Part shown: positions 43,901-55,700 of the stretch, one piece after another
Layout of the letters: every line of letters begins with the position of its first letter
Position numbering within the stretch: the stretch's first letter is position 1
Assembly: GCA_030144725.1 (NCBI GenBank)
Contig: JASKMD010000155.1
Coordinates: forward strand, 697,224 to 761,223
Length of the DNA: 64,000 nt
Reading direction: 5' to 3'
Origin: Haematococcus lacustris
Taxonomy: Eukaryota > Chlorophyta > Chlorophyceae > Chlamydomonadales > Haematococcaceae
Translations under genes and position numbers: made by a program
The notes under the pieces: model-generated
The model's input: only the letters and a program-made list of their open reading frames with translations
Told to the model about the DNA's origin: nothing
The model's database searches: none

Positions 43901-46900
43901 TCACAGTGAGGCGGTGCGCATGGCGACCAGTGCCCCCTGCAGTGCGTCACGCTGCGCACACAGCTCAGCCCGCCGCCTGCTGGTCAGCTCATCCTCCTGG
44001 AGGAGGGCGGCCAGGCTGGCAGCGTCCCTGCCAGCCAGCAGCGTGCTGACCAGCCGCGGCTTGATCTCAGTGCCAAACCTGGAGGGCACAGCGCCAATGT
44101 TGGAACAGCAGATGAGGGCAACTGGGCCAGCAGGTTGGGGCTGTGAGTGTGGTTTGTTCAAAATTTGACACGTGCACAAGGCAAAATGATCTTCAATAGC
44201 TTGCCATGTTGATGCACGTGATTGCCTTTACTACCACATCATAGCTTCCCAGGGTATGCGCTCCTCATATGCGCTGCCTGGATCAACAGTTGCTCGACTC
44301 GACTCTCCATGCAAGCACATGGATTAGCAGTGGGTTGACACAGCACATGGCCCTGAGCAACTCCATGCAAGCACCTTGCAATAAGGTAGTGCATGACGTG
44401 CATGGGGACATTGTCCACAAGCCTCCTGCTGGCCAGCGTGAAGTAGGTGAGCGCCTGCATGCCAGGCAGCACCAGAGGAGGAGCTACACCCTAACAAGCC
44501 TTATAGGTCGTTTTGTAGCTCTAATGGCATGGCAAGGCAAGGCAGGGCGCACAAAGACACTGACACCCACAGCACCAGGCATCTTGCCGACACTTCTTGC
44601 CAGTACAGCAGCACGGTGCCTCTTAAATAAAGATGAGGGTGACCAAGTGTGACAGCACAGGGTGCCAAGTGTGAGAGCACAGAGTGCCGAGTGGGTGCCA
44701 CTTACCACTGCGACCATGGTCAGCACCTGGTCCCCACTCAGGCTGCTGAGGCTGCCAGTCGCCGCTGCTGGGCCATTGCCTTGCCCTGCACTCTGATGCG
44801 CCTCTGGGCCCACCATAGCCGCCACGGACAGCTGCTGCAGCACGCTGTTGCAGGTGGTCTCAAAGCCGTGCCGGTTCAGCGTGAAGGGTGGCAGCAGACC
44901 GCCAGTCTCCATCGTGACCAGGCCCTCAACAAAGGTGAGAGCGCCCGCAGCCACCTCCTCAACCAGAGCGGTCACAACAGCACGGGCAGCACGGTGCACC
45001 CCTGGGCAGCGCCCCAGCCGCTGGACTAGCACACTCGCCACAGTGGAGGACAGGGCATCGCGGCTGGCAGCCAGCAAGCGGTGGGCTGCGTCCCCCCAGC
45101 CGCTGCTGCTGCCCGTCACCAGGGTGCGCAGGGCGGCATAGGAGGTGAAGCCAGGCAGCTGCAAGCGGGCAGGGCAGCAGCAGGGTGGGGTGATGGCAAG
45201 GTGTGGGCATAGTGAGACAAAGAGGCAGGGAGGGGCAGGGAGGGTTCGGATAACATAACAGCTTATGGCAGCGTAGGGAGGAATGTACAAGGGACCAGCC
45301 TTACCTCCAGCCCACGGTGCGCCTCAACAAGCTCGCGCACGTCTTCCAGCGACAGTGGAGGGGTCGACGACCCTGGGCACATCACAGTGCCGCTGTCCCC
45401 CGTCATGCCGCTGTCTACCGGGAGCGCACAGATGCCGTCACCGGCCGCGTCGATGTCCGTAGTGCAGGAGAACAGCGTTGAACCGACAATGAAGGAGGGC
45501 TTGGAGGCGTACACTGAGGTTTTGAACATCTCAAAGTGGGACATGAGTGTGCCCCACAGTGCGCGATCGCCCGGACGGTTTGGCGAACCTGTGGCACCCC
45601 CACTGTCTGTGTCTGTTCGCCCACCCAGGGCAGATCGGGCAGACATAGAGCTGTTTCTGGGCGTGCTCCGAGGGGTGTTCTTATCTGGAGTGCCGATGGC
45701 GTTGCGCGGGCTGGCTTTGGGCAGTGCTGGTGATGGCGATGCAAGCACGGGCGTGGAGCTGGTACTGCTGTGTGGAGCCAGTTGGCGAGCAATATGCCTG
45801 CGACGGGGACGGACGATGGCAATGATCTTGGTATCTATGGTGGCAGATATACCCAATGGTACATCCAGTGGCAGGCAGACAGACAGAGCAGAAAGGTTTA
45901 GGAACAGTGTCCCAGTCAGGACTCACCCACAGACATCATCGACCATGTTGGCCATGGCAGCATGCAGTACCTCCACAGAGGCCCCAGCAAGGCCCATGGC
46001 AGGCGCAGGGCGCAGCCCACCCAGCATCTGTGGCTGAGACATGCTGGGCGGCAGCTGCGCAAGCACGGCTTCCACAGCTGCTAGGCGCTGCTGGGCAGTG
46101 GCTTGCAGGGCTGGTAGGCTGCGCTGGGCAAGGTCAGCCAGCAGCTGCGCCAGTGCATTGCGCAGCCGCGTGCTGCCTGCATAGGGATGGGAGGGAGGGC
46201 AACAGGCAGAACTGGGCAGCACAGGACCACTGCTTGCCACACGCTGACATCACTGGGAATGACATCAATTGTGTGATTTTGTGAGTGTCATGCAATGATG
46301 ACTATGCTTGGAACCACAACAGCGAGTGCAGCTGAGCAAGCTGGCCGTGAAGCAAAGGAGGGCCAGGGGTGCTGATGGAGGGCAGCAGCAAGACCCACCC
46401 AGGCGGCAGGCCAGGGGTGTGTTGGACAGCTGGGCCCAGGGTTGTGTCTGAGAGAAGAAGGCAGCTTCCAAGGACCGCGCTGTGGCACTGTCCATGCCTG
46501 CCATGACATGGGACTGGCTGGGATTGCGCACACAGTAGTACCCTAGCGCCAGGGGCCACCTGCGACCCCGCACGTAACATGTACTGCATGCGTTGCCTGA
46601 AATGGCAGCACTATGCAGAGGCGGCAGGTGGAGCGAATGCCGCACTGTGACACAAGCTGAGCAGCCATATCCTCTTCAATTCCATTGCAGTGTTGTTGCC
46701 ACCGCAGCGCAAGCACAGAAGGTAAGACTGTGCCTGCACCGTCACCATAAAATGTGCATGCGCAAGCATGCCAGCCAGCCAGCAAGCCAACCAGGCAGCC
46801 AGGGCAGTGTAGGTGAGCGATGCTGAATCCTCAGGGCTTGAATGTGGCCCTCTGCAGCCGTGCTCATGACCTTGCCATGCGTACCTGTTGCCCTGCAGAA

Positions 46901-48864
46901 CATCAAGCCAGGCGGCGTGGCACCCAGGCTCGATCATGTCTGGCTTGGTCAGCACACCCAGGGTCCTGCTGCCGCTGGGGTCCAGCTCCCGAACCAGGCC
47001 CAGCACACCCTGCGCCGCCGCAGCCCACAGCACAGCTTGATGCCGGCAGTAGGTCGAGGAGGGTTATGGCAGGATGTAGGCCGTGCAGTGACAGGGTGAG
47101 AGTGAACATGCAACCATACTGTGTGTTTCTCTGGTCACACTGTGATGGATCCTGGGCTCCTGATGGCAGACGTAAACAGCCACAGGAGCCCAAGTCGCTG
47201 GCAGCGTGTCTTGCCTGCGTGTCCAGGTCCTCTTTGCAGGTCACCACGGCCACAATGATGGCGCTGGGGCGGCTGGCGTACTCGCGCACCAGGCCTGTCA
47301 CCAGCTCAGGGTAGTCGGGCAGCGGGCTGCCCAGGCAGTTGGCAACAGGGGCTTCCACAGCATGGATGATGCCGGGCAGGTCAACCTGCAAGGCGAGCAG
47401 CGCCAGTGAGTGTTGAAAGGTGGCGGGACAGAGACTGGGGTAGGTTGCTCAGATTATGACACACAGGGTTCGAGAGGGTGGGACACATGAAGACACACTT
47501 ATCAGGGTGAAAAGGCTGGGGTCATGTAGACACATGCCAAGGGCTCCTGACCCCTCCCCCTGGTGCTACACCTGCCCTGTCTTTGCCTCAACCCTGGCTG
47601 CTCCTGCCTCACCAGCGTGAGGCTGACAGGCGCACACTCAACCTCCAGCACCACTGTGTTGCGTGTAAACATTAGCGGCTGCCCTGAGGCACTGGGTTGC
47701 AGCAGCAGTTCTTGCGCTCGGCGCACTGCAGGCTCCACACCCCCAGGGTGAAGGATGCCAGCCTAGAGAAACACAACGCACAGCAGAGATATGAGGGAGT
47801 GTCATGTTCACACACATAGCAGGAACACAAAAATAGGGGCCCATTACTAATGTGATCAACCAGAGGGAAGGAAAATGGTATGTGTTGCATGTGAGGCTTA
47901 CATTTGGACATGTGAGATCACACCAACACCTACATGCCTCCATGTATGTCATCCTCAGACTGAGCTACTTCCAGCCATCTATTTGTCAATGCCAGTCACA
48001 CCTGAACCACCTCCTCCACCGGAGAAGCCAGCTTCTGACCATCAGGGCCCCACTCTCGCCTGACCAGCACTCGTGCCTTCCACTGATTCCTGCTGCAGCT
48101 GCCGCCCAGCACGACTGTGTTACTGGGTCCTGGAACCGGGCTGCTGCTCATGCGGGCCTCCAAAGGGCAACGAGTGCATGTGCCATCGCTCCGGGGGAGG
48201 GCCACGCCACACAGGGCCTCTGAGAGGTCACAGGCATGCAGACACCTAGGCGGATGAGTGCAACTGGGGTGGCATCATAGTCACAACAAACTGTGTAGCA
48301 AGAAGGCAACCCACCAAGAACGGATGATTTCCCAGCGCTCTGGTTGCCACACACAACAATCTGAGGCAAGTCCAGGACTGCGTGGGCACCTGCACTGCGC
48401 ATGGCATCCACGGTTGATACCATGCGATGAGCCAGCATTGCGTACTCCGTGTTCTGCAAATGGCCGTAAAGGAGAAATCATTGTGAGTTACACAGGGCAA
48501 AGCACAGGTTTGCCCTCAGTTGGTGAGAAAGGCAATCAGTAACAGTAAACCTTGGACACAGGCCAACGCACTTCGTAAAGCTGCTCCGCATCGCGCTTTG
48601 GGGCAATGGGCGCAACAGGTTCCGCTTGAGCTATAGCGGGTAGTGGAACTGCCTCGGCCTCGCAGTGAACGACAATTGGAGGCTGCACGCGTGGCTAACA
48701 ACTCTGCGTGAGGTTGTTTCTGAGTCCGCAAAGTTGGGGCAGGACCCCACATTTGCTTTAGCTTTAGCAGCAGCATTGGCCAGAGCTACTGCTGTTGCTC
48801 GACTGGGCGTGTGTCGTTCAATGTATTCGCGTTCTTCCGCGCGAGGTCGAAGACAGCAAGCCAT
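43901..48864 (-). CDS. Dynamin-like large GTPase
   Basis: Dynamins are self-assembling GTPases that sever or remodel membranes. Exons run right to left from MACCLRPRAEEREYIERHTP at 48864. GTPase motifs: G1 VVCGNQSAGKSSVLG (about 48350), the conserved TRCPLEARM (about 48160), G3 TLVDLPGIIHAVE (47600/47370), G4 GVLTKPDMIEPG (about 46940), and GYYCVRNPSQSHVM (about 46520). The middle domain/stalk includes TRLRNALAQLLADLAQRSLP (46170), LWGTLMSHFEMFKTSVYASK (45540) and LPGFTSYAALRTLV (45150). The C-terminal GTPase effector-like helix is LAALLQEDELTSRRRAELCA, ending at 43901. No PH domain or proline-rich tail was seen, so it resembles DRP/Mx-type dynamins. A Ser/Thr/Pro-rich insert sits before the LWGTLMSHF exon. 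Exact exon edges are approximate. Confidence 0.88.
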
Positions 48865-49240
48865 CCTCTGTGTTCTTCGCTGTTTGTTCTTATGGATGGC
48901 AGCTTACAACGCAAGGTCGGTTATGCGGATGGTCAAAGTAGTCAAGCCATCAAGTAGTCACACCCCATGCATGAATGCGGTGAGCATTTCAGCAGGACCA
49001 GCTCAGAACTCCAGCCCCCTCGTCCCTCACCAGGGCCTCCATTCGAGACGGAGCAAGGACCACTAGGGATCACCAGGGAGCACTCAAACTGTTGTTAGGG
49101 GCTGTGTGGAGTAATGCACATGGCACATGGTCGCCTACCACCTACACCATTGCCTGACCCATGTGACAGGGCTATAGCGTAACGTTGGCATGACCTGCAT
49201 GCATTTTTTATAAGCTGATGACAGCTCAAGAAGGGGGCAC
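48865..49240. other. Upstream region with a short repeat
   Basis: Contains AGCCCCCTCGTCCCTCACCA at 49011, a diverged copy of the sequence at 50004, in each case followed by CCACTAGKGA-type motifs. Possibly two copies of a MITE. Confidence 0.4.
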
Positions 49241-49244
49241 ACAC

Positions 49245-49440
49245 TACTGTGCCACAACAGGCTGTTGGGCCTTGGGTGGGCCGCACCCGCTTGTAGCCCA
49301 CGCCTGGGTACTCCTTGACCTTGGCTGGCAGCGCTTCCTGGTCTTTCCAGTAGCACAGCTCCAGAGGTCGCCACCTGCTCTCCCCAATGCGCTACATGTT
49401 GAGCGCTGCAGTGCAGTCCCTGTCCAGCCACCTGCCTGGC
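49245..49440 (-). pseudogene. TnpB/Fanzor-like RuvC-III tail
   Basis: On minus: GRWLDRDCTAALNM, an in-frame TAG, then RIGESRWRPLELCYWKDQEA and KVKEYPGVGYKRVRP. DRDCxAALNM fits the RuvC-III aspartate motif of TnpB/Fanzor proteins. An overlapping ORF in another frame (49135-49680) is open but lacks this motif. Upstream, the plus-frame composition is Pro/Ala/Lys-rich. A relic of the same group as 28.9-32 kb. Confidence 0.5.
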
Positions 49441-50152
49441 TGTGGGTGCTGGCTTGGCTTTGGCAGCCTTGCTCTGGGCCTTGCCTTTGCCCTTGGTGGG
49501 CTGGCTGGGCTCAGATGCCTGCTCAGCCTTGCTGCGCCCGCTGCTCTTGGCTGGCGGGGGAGTGCTGGGCCCTGACTCTGAGGCTGCTGCCGGTGTGGCC
49601 TCCTGGCTGCTGGGTGGGGCTTGTGGGGGCTTGCGTGGTGCCACTGCCGGGCCTACTCCAGCCAAAGGTTTGCAGAGCACACAGCGCTAGTGCTTAGGTC
49701 GCCGTCCCGACACGGGTATGGACAACAGCATTCGCCAACAGCCACTAGGCGTAGGGCTCACAGGGCTCTCAGAAGGGCTATGCATACGCCTTGATAGTAC
49801 ACTGTCATGTGCAATAATAATACAGCAGGGCTAGGCCTGGTACATGTAGCATCCTTCTCTGGGTGAAAGACTAATCGTACAGCGAGATCTGGCAATGCCT
49901 GGCATTGAGTCATATCGCAGTTTTCAGCAACGGGGCAGTATGGGAGGCCTGCACGGCTACCTGTTCTCTACGGTCACAGTGATAACCTGTAAGGAAAGAC
50001 TCAGCCCCCTTGTCCCTCACTAGGGCCTCCATTTGAGCCGGACCAGTATTGGCCACTAGCAGCCACTAGCGGGAATACTAGGGACCACTAGTGGCCCAAC
50101 TCAAATGGTGGCCGCTTCAACACCCTTGCATCAAGTTCGTGGAAGGTAGGAC
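49441..50152. other. Intergenic stretch with a MITE-like sequence
   Basis: GGGCCTCCATTTGAG (50025-50039) and CTCAAATGGTGGCCG (50101-50115) form an imperfect terminal inverted repeat around about 60 bp containing several CCACTAG motifs. The adjacent 28-mer CTTCAACACCCTTGCATCAA + GTTCGTG recurs at 52262. Confidence 0.45.
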
Positions 50153-50351
50153 TCAGCCCAGAGGGCACAGCTGCCAGTAGCCAAACACTAGGCTCCCCTC
50201 CGACTTTGCAGTGCTGAAGGGCCCGGCGCGGCTCAGTGCTGTGCCCCTCGCTAACCCTAGCTGCACTGACCTGCCAGCCCACCTCTTCTCCCCCTCCCTT
50301 CCCTCCCTTCCCTCCCTTCCCTCCACCTCGCCATCACCATCACCATCAGCC

Positions 50352-50404
<53 letters not shown>

Positions 50405-51454
50405 GTCGTCACCATCAAACTGATAGCCCAGGCCATCCCAGCTCAGACCTTGCAGCCCACCACCACCACCCTCCCCCTCGCCCCCGGCCACCTCACCCAC
50501 GACGATGTGGGTCACAAGCTGGACGCCCTCGTCCTCTGCCTCCCCCTCCAGGCCGCCCTCGCCCGCCCTGAACCAGTAGGTGCTGGGCCGCCGACCTTTT
50601 GACCCCAGTCTGCCGGCACCCTCTGCCGCCTCCCTCCTAGAGGGGGTGCCCCAGCAGTCAGCATCCCCAGGGGGGCAGGGTGGGGGGCCGCCTGGGCTGC
50701 CACCCAGTTGCTGAGCGCTGGGGTGACCAGCCTCATGGAGAGGGGTGGCCAGCCTGGGGCCTTTCTGGTGCAGCCTGTTGGACGCTGTGGGGCGAGCTCG
50801 CCGGCGCCAGCGGGGGCCGTCAGACTGGCCCTGACTGCTGCTGCTGCTGCTGCTGCTGCTGGCCTCACTACAGCTGCTACTGACCTGGCTGGCACTGGTG
50901 GCATCAGCACCAGGTTGACCAGTGCTGTCAGTTTCACAGTGCTTTGGCTGTGAATGCAGGTCATGGCAGGCTGGCATCATGAGGCCGGTGCTGTCCTTGT
51001 CGCAACCGCTGCTACTTGTATTTTCATTAAGACCACAGGCACTGGGTGCTTGCTGTGGCTGCTGTGGGGGAGGATGGGGGCCAGCCCAGCACCCCTGGCT
51101 GCTCATGAAGTCGGTGACTGTGCTGGTGCCCTGCCTGCTGCCAGCCCCTTGCAGCGGCTCGCCCATGTCCTGACCAGGGCTGAGGTCAGGGGCCTGCAGG
51201 TCAGGCACTGTGCTGGGGCAGTTGGCTGGGACGGGTGGTGTGAGCTCGGATTCAAAGAGTTGCCGGCGCCGCCGCCGCCGCCCCTGGCCCTGCGCAAGTT
51301 CGTTGAGCAGGCTGCTGGGGCTGTGTGCTGGGCCCCCACGGCTGCTGCTGCTGCTGCTGCTGCTGCTGGGGATACGTGGGAACAAGGAGCGGAAGTTGGG
51401 GTCTGCCACCACATCATGCCATTGCAGTAGATGCACCTGCGCAGGCATGAGCAC
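50153..51454 (-). CDS. Unrecognised low-complexity ORF, 433 codons
   Basis: An open minus-strand frame starting MLMPAQVHLLQWHDVVADPN FRSLFPRIP, then serine runs, an RRRRRR block, glycine/proline-rich segments, STYWFRAGEGG, VQLVTHIVVGEVAG and an uninterrupted run of about 20 aspartates encoded by (GAT)n at about 50352-50408, ending in a Gly/Glu-rich tail. Ordered pieces (first 30 residues, LVTHIVVGE) suggest a real gene, perhaps the last exon of a longer protein. No family recognised; function unknown. Confidence 0.45.
50352..50409. repeat. (ATC)n microsatellite
   Basis: About 18 ATC/GTC triplets, read as poly-aspartate on minus. Confidence 0.9.
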
Positions 51455-51459
51455 AGCAT

Positions 51460-52730
51460 GCTGCTGGACTCTGGCTGCTGCTGAAGCGGGGTCAGGCGGG
51501 GCTGCTGCCCCTGCTCATGCCTTTAACTGCTGCTCAGGCGGGCTGGGATAGGCTCAGGCAGCTGCTGCTGCTGCTGCAGAGGTTAGAAGCGCTGCTTGTT
51601 CACTGGGTCTACTATGCAAGTGCTGCTATGTGGCCCAGTGCTCTCCAGTGAGTGTGGCTGCTGTAGCTCATGCCTGATGCTTCCCTTGGTAGACGGCAGA
51701 CGCCAGCTGACAAAGAGGCAATGAAGCAGGCCTGGCAGAGTTTTAATGAGGCAAGGTGGAATGCTTGCGTGTGGAGGTGGATTGGACTGACCGCTCTGAA
51801 GTTTTTGGATTGAGCGTCCAGACCAAGCAGGGCTAAGGGGACATTGGCCAAAAAGGGGTCTTGTGCTCGGCTGGCAAGCACCCCAACAGACGCTGTTGTG
51901 CTGACACCTGGCAGGCTAGGTGGGCTGATAGAAGAAGTAATTGAACGAAGTATAGCGTTTTGCCTGCACGGTACAGCTACGGATTAGGGCAAGTGGCATC
52001 GCCAGCGCCACTACGATCGGAGGGCGCACCACTGAGGGGCGCCCTCCGAGCTTGCCACACGTCGAATCAGCAGGAGCATTAGATACAAGCGTGTCGTTTT
52101 GAAAACACCGTCGACGCGTTAGTTTACGCATGCAACATGCAGGTCAATGGCTTGCACAATGTTCAACGCCACAGGTGCAGAGAGTCTGCTAGGAAACAGC
52201 TTAGTGCGGGGCTCTACGGTCAAGCAGCACAGAGCATGTTAGCAAAATTGATAGGGTGCCCGCTTCAACACCCTTGCATCAAGTTCGTGTATATCAAGTT
52301 CGTGTATATCAAGTTCGTGTATATATATTGGTGGAAGAGCGACATGTTACACTGAAACCGTAGTCAAACATGTTACCATTCACAAGTCCATTGCCACTCC
52401 ACACAGAAGACTGATGCGTTCAATGATTTTTCCACAACAAGCTGGGGGAGGGGCTGTCGTAGGCAGAAAGCCTGATAACCCAAAGCACAGATACGCCAGG
52501 TATCTTCTGGAGTGTCCTACATACATCTGTGTTACACACAATCCATGGTCATATGTGGGAGAATCATTGCAGTTCTGCCCTAACTGCCGGCAACTCGGCG
52601 TCGTCGCGGTCATGGCACGAGAATGACTAAGAAGCCCGGACACAGGTGCTATGCGGTCATGTAATAGCAGCAAGCGAGGAGCACGTACGCGTCATGAGAG
52701 AGCAAGAAGAAGCCAACACCGTTTCTACGG
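51460..52730. other. Intergenic stretch with hairpin and repeat
   Basis: CGGAGGGCGC (52018-52027) and GCGCCCTCCG (52039-52048) form a 10-bp hairpin. At 52262 the 28-mer shared with 50112 is followed by two extra copies of TATATCAAGTTCGTG. No gene recognised. Confidence 0.5.
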
Positions 52731-55700
52731 TCAGTGGCTTGCTGAGGCCGCGCCCGCGGCCTCGCGCAGCTTTTTATCGCGCCGCTGCACGTTCTCGAGC
52801 GCTTCCTTCCACGCCTGGGCTTCCTTGATGTCGCCCGCCTTTACCAACTTTAAGTCCTGCCGATAGCGGCTGTCGGACGGCAGTGCATCGGCCACCGCCT
52901 GCCACGTGCCGGGCTTTTCGTTTGCCAGCGTCCAGCACCTACAACAAGCGACCGCGTGCAATTGCTGCTGAATTCAACGTTCTATTGTACCGACTGGCAC
53001 TACGCGGCCCGCTGCTGCCATGCTCGTCACTTTGTCGCTGCCCACACGTCTCACTCCTCAAATCGCCGCCTACCGCTCTCCTATCGCTGCCTGTCGCTGC
53101 CTCACTCGACTTGCTCACTCTATCATCGCCCTCGCGCGCCCAGCCTGCTCACCTTTCGCCGCCCACATCCAGGTGTGACAACCAGCTGCCCTCCACGCCG
53201 AGCAGCAGCTGACCCAGTGGCAGCTCCCCCTGCATCGTGCCCCCTTCCCCTCCTCCCCCAGCCCCCACCCCCACGCTGCCATACCCCAAGGCACTGCTGC
53301 TGCCGCCGCTGCCTCCCCCGCTGCTTGCAGTGAAGCCCATCATCTTAGACAGCCCAGACAGCAGCCCCTGCGCCTGACCTGCACTGGAGTGAGGGGTGGG
53401 GACGCCCCTGGGCGAGGGCCCTGACCCCCCAGCACCCAGACTCTGGAGCAGCAGGCCAGGGGGCTGCAGCCCTGGGTTGCTGCTCCTGCCACCGCCCACC
53501 TCCCCGCTGCCGCTGAGCTCTGCCTGGGTGCCAGGCCCCCCGCTGCTCACACCCTGTGGCTGGGGGTTCCGAAGCTCCACAGACTGTCTTGCTGCCCCTC
53601 CACGCCCTGCAGCCTCAGACCCAGGCCCACCCTGGAGCCCAGCAGCAGCAGGGGGTGGGGGGCTGGGCTCAACACCATCTGGCTGCGCTGTGCTGAGCTC
53701 GCCCGCCCCCCACTCTGACTCGGAGGCGGATTCGAACCCCTCCTCCCCCTCGCTCTCCCCCTCGCCCTGGATGGGGGCCAGGGGGTTGGGGCCACTGGGG
53801 GGGCAGGGGGTTGCTCCTGGGGACCAGCCCCCCTCTGCGCCCTCAGAGGAGCAGCTGTCCTCAGCGGCCAGGGTGGGCGGGTTGATGGGGCTGCTGGCCT
53901 GCACGTCAGGAACAGCCTGTGGCAGTGAATGGCTGCAGTGAAGGGCACAGCTGCTCAGCCAGCTGCCTGCTGGCCGTGGGGTTCAGATGCACCTTCACAC
54001 GGCATGGCTGCTTACACAGGGCAAGCGAACGTTGCTGAAGTAGGCCAGGCGGAATGCGCTTGAAGTCATGGCCTTCACTGCGTTCACTGGCAATCAACGT
54101 GGGTGAGGCTGTCGCTGGCAGCCAGGTGGGACATGAGGGATGTGCAAGCAGGGAGCTGCCCCTCACCCAGCCCCTCCCCTCCATACATCATCTGGCCAGT
54201 AGGTTCAGGCATGGGGCAGCTGCCCGGCAGCCCTCACCCACAACCACCCTGACTGCGCAGAGTTAGTGGGTGTTGCCCTGACCCGCGCTCAAAGGCCGAG
54301 ATACAAAGCTGACCTGATCAGATACAAAGATGACAAGCGTCGGAAAACTGGCGTTGCTGATGCAGGGTGCATGGGTGCATGGCCCGTAGGGTGCGACTGG
54401 CCTTTTTGAAACTCACACAATAGCAATCTTACAACAGCAGCCAAACTGCATCCTGCTCATCCTCCGCTTTTGCTGTGGATGAATGGCGAAGGAGGCACTG
54501 ATGGGGATTGCCGACAATGCTGACGTCGGGAGCGGTCTTTGTCGTACATGCAAGTGATATGTTAAAGTTTCAGGTAAGGTCATTATGAGGTTGTGTTAAG
54601 GTCCAAAACATCGGGATGTTGAAGTGAACGGTGACACCCTAATAACCCATGCCCAAGTGACACCGTGGCAGTATCCCGTGTAGCAAGTATTGCCGATGAC
54701 AATCTTGATGATGATGACGGCGATGACACCCTCCCCTCTTGGCGCCCGGCCCCTAGTTCCCGCCCACCCCCTCACCAGCTGCTGCAGACCTCGCATGTCA
54801 TAAATGCCACCATGCACCGCGTCTGAGCGCCGCAGCACCGGCAAGCGTGCTGACTTGCGCCCTCCAAAGCGCAGCACGCCGTGCAGCTGGTTCTTGGCGT
54901 CCACAAACACGGCTGAGCCCTCCACTTCAGCACGAGGCCGGCTGGCATACACCACTCCCTTGATGCTGTACCTGCCAGGGGCCAGGGGCCAAGGGCCAGG
55001 GGCAACGGCAGTGGCCGCAGGGAGAGGGCAGGGGCCATTGCTGGAGAGGAGGGACCCCTGCACAGTGAGCCTGGTGAGTGAGGGAGGAGCATCCCTTTTT
55101 CTCATCACTGTGGTCGGCTGAACATTGGCTTAGTTGTCTACCTTGCAGGGCGGGTGGGCAGGGCGGCAGGGCAGCAGGGCAGGGTAGGTTGGGAGGCAGG
55201 TGGGTAGGGCAGATGGGCGGGTGGGTGAGCAGGGTGGATGGGCAGGGCAAGTGGGCAGGGCAAGTGGGTAGGGCAAGTGGTCAGGGCAGCAGCAGCTCCG
55301 GTGGCTCTGCTTACCCCGGATAGTGCAGATCTATCCTGCATCCATCCGCAAAGACGATGTAGCGGTAGCCCTTGGCCACTGTGCGAATGCCGCTGTGCTT
55401 CAACAGCAGGCTGACATTGGGCTGGGACAGACCATTGAATTTGTAGGCCCCGCCTGCAGCCAGCGCAAAGACACTGCGTGCAGCCTTATGCCATACACTG
55501 GCAAGGCTGCTGGGCTGCTGCTGTCCTGTGCGGTCACTGCTGCAAGTCAAGTAGGGGCAGTGGGCGGCTGCACGAGGGACAGGCAGGCAGGTAGGTAGGT
55601 AGGCAGGCAGGTGCAAGGGGAGGGGAATGGCATGAGTGACACATCCAGATCGTCCTGGCTGGATACACTGCTGCCACCACCATAGCGACTGACACTGCTG

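Noticed and set aside
45387..46037. 216-codon plus ORF
   Set aside because: Antisense to the dynamin stalk exon, whose minus reading carries family motifs.
53720..53745. TTCGAACCCC resembling a tRNA T-arm
   Set aside because: No matching anticodon or acceptor stems nearby; it lies in a coding-like Glu/Ser-rich frame.
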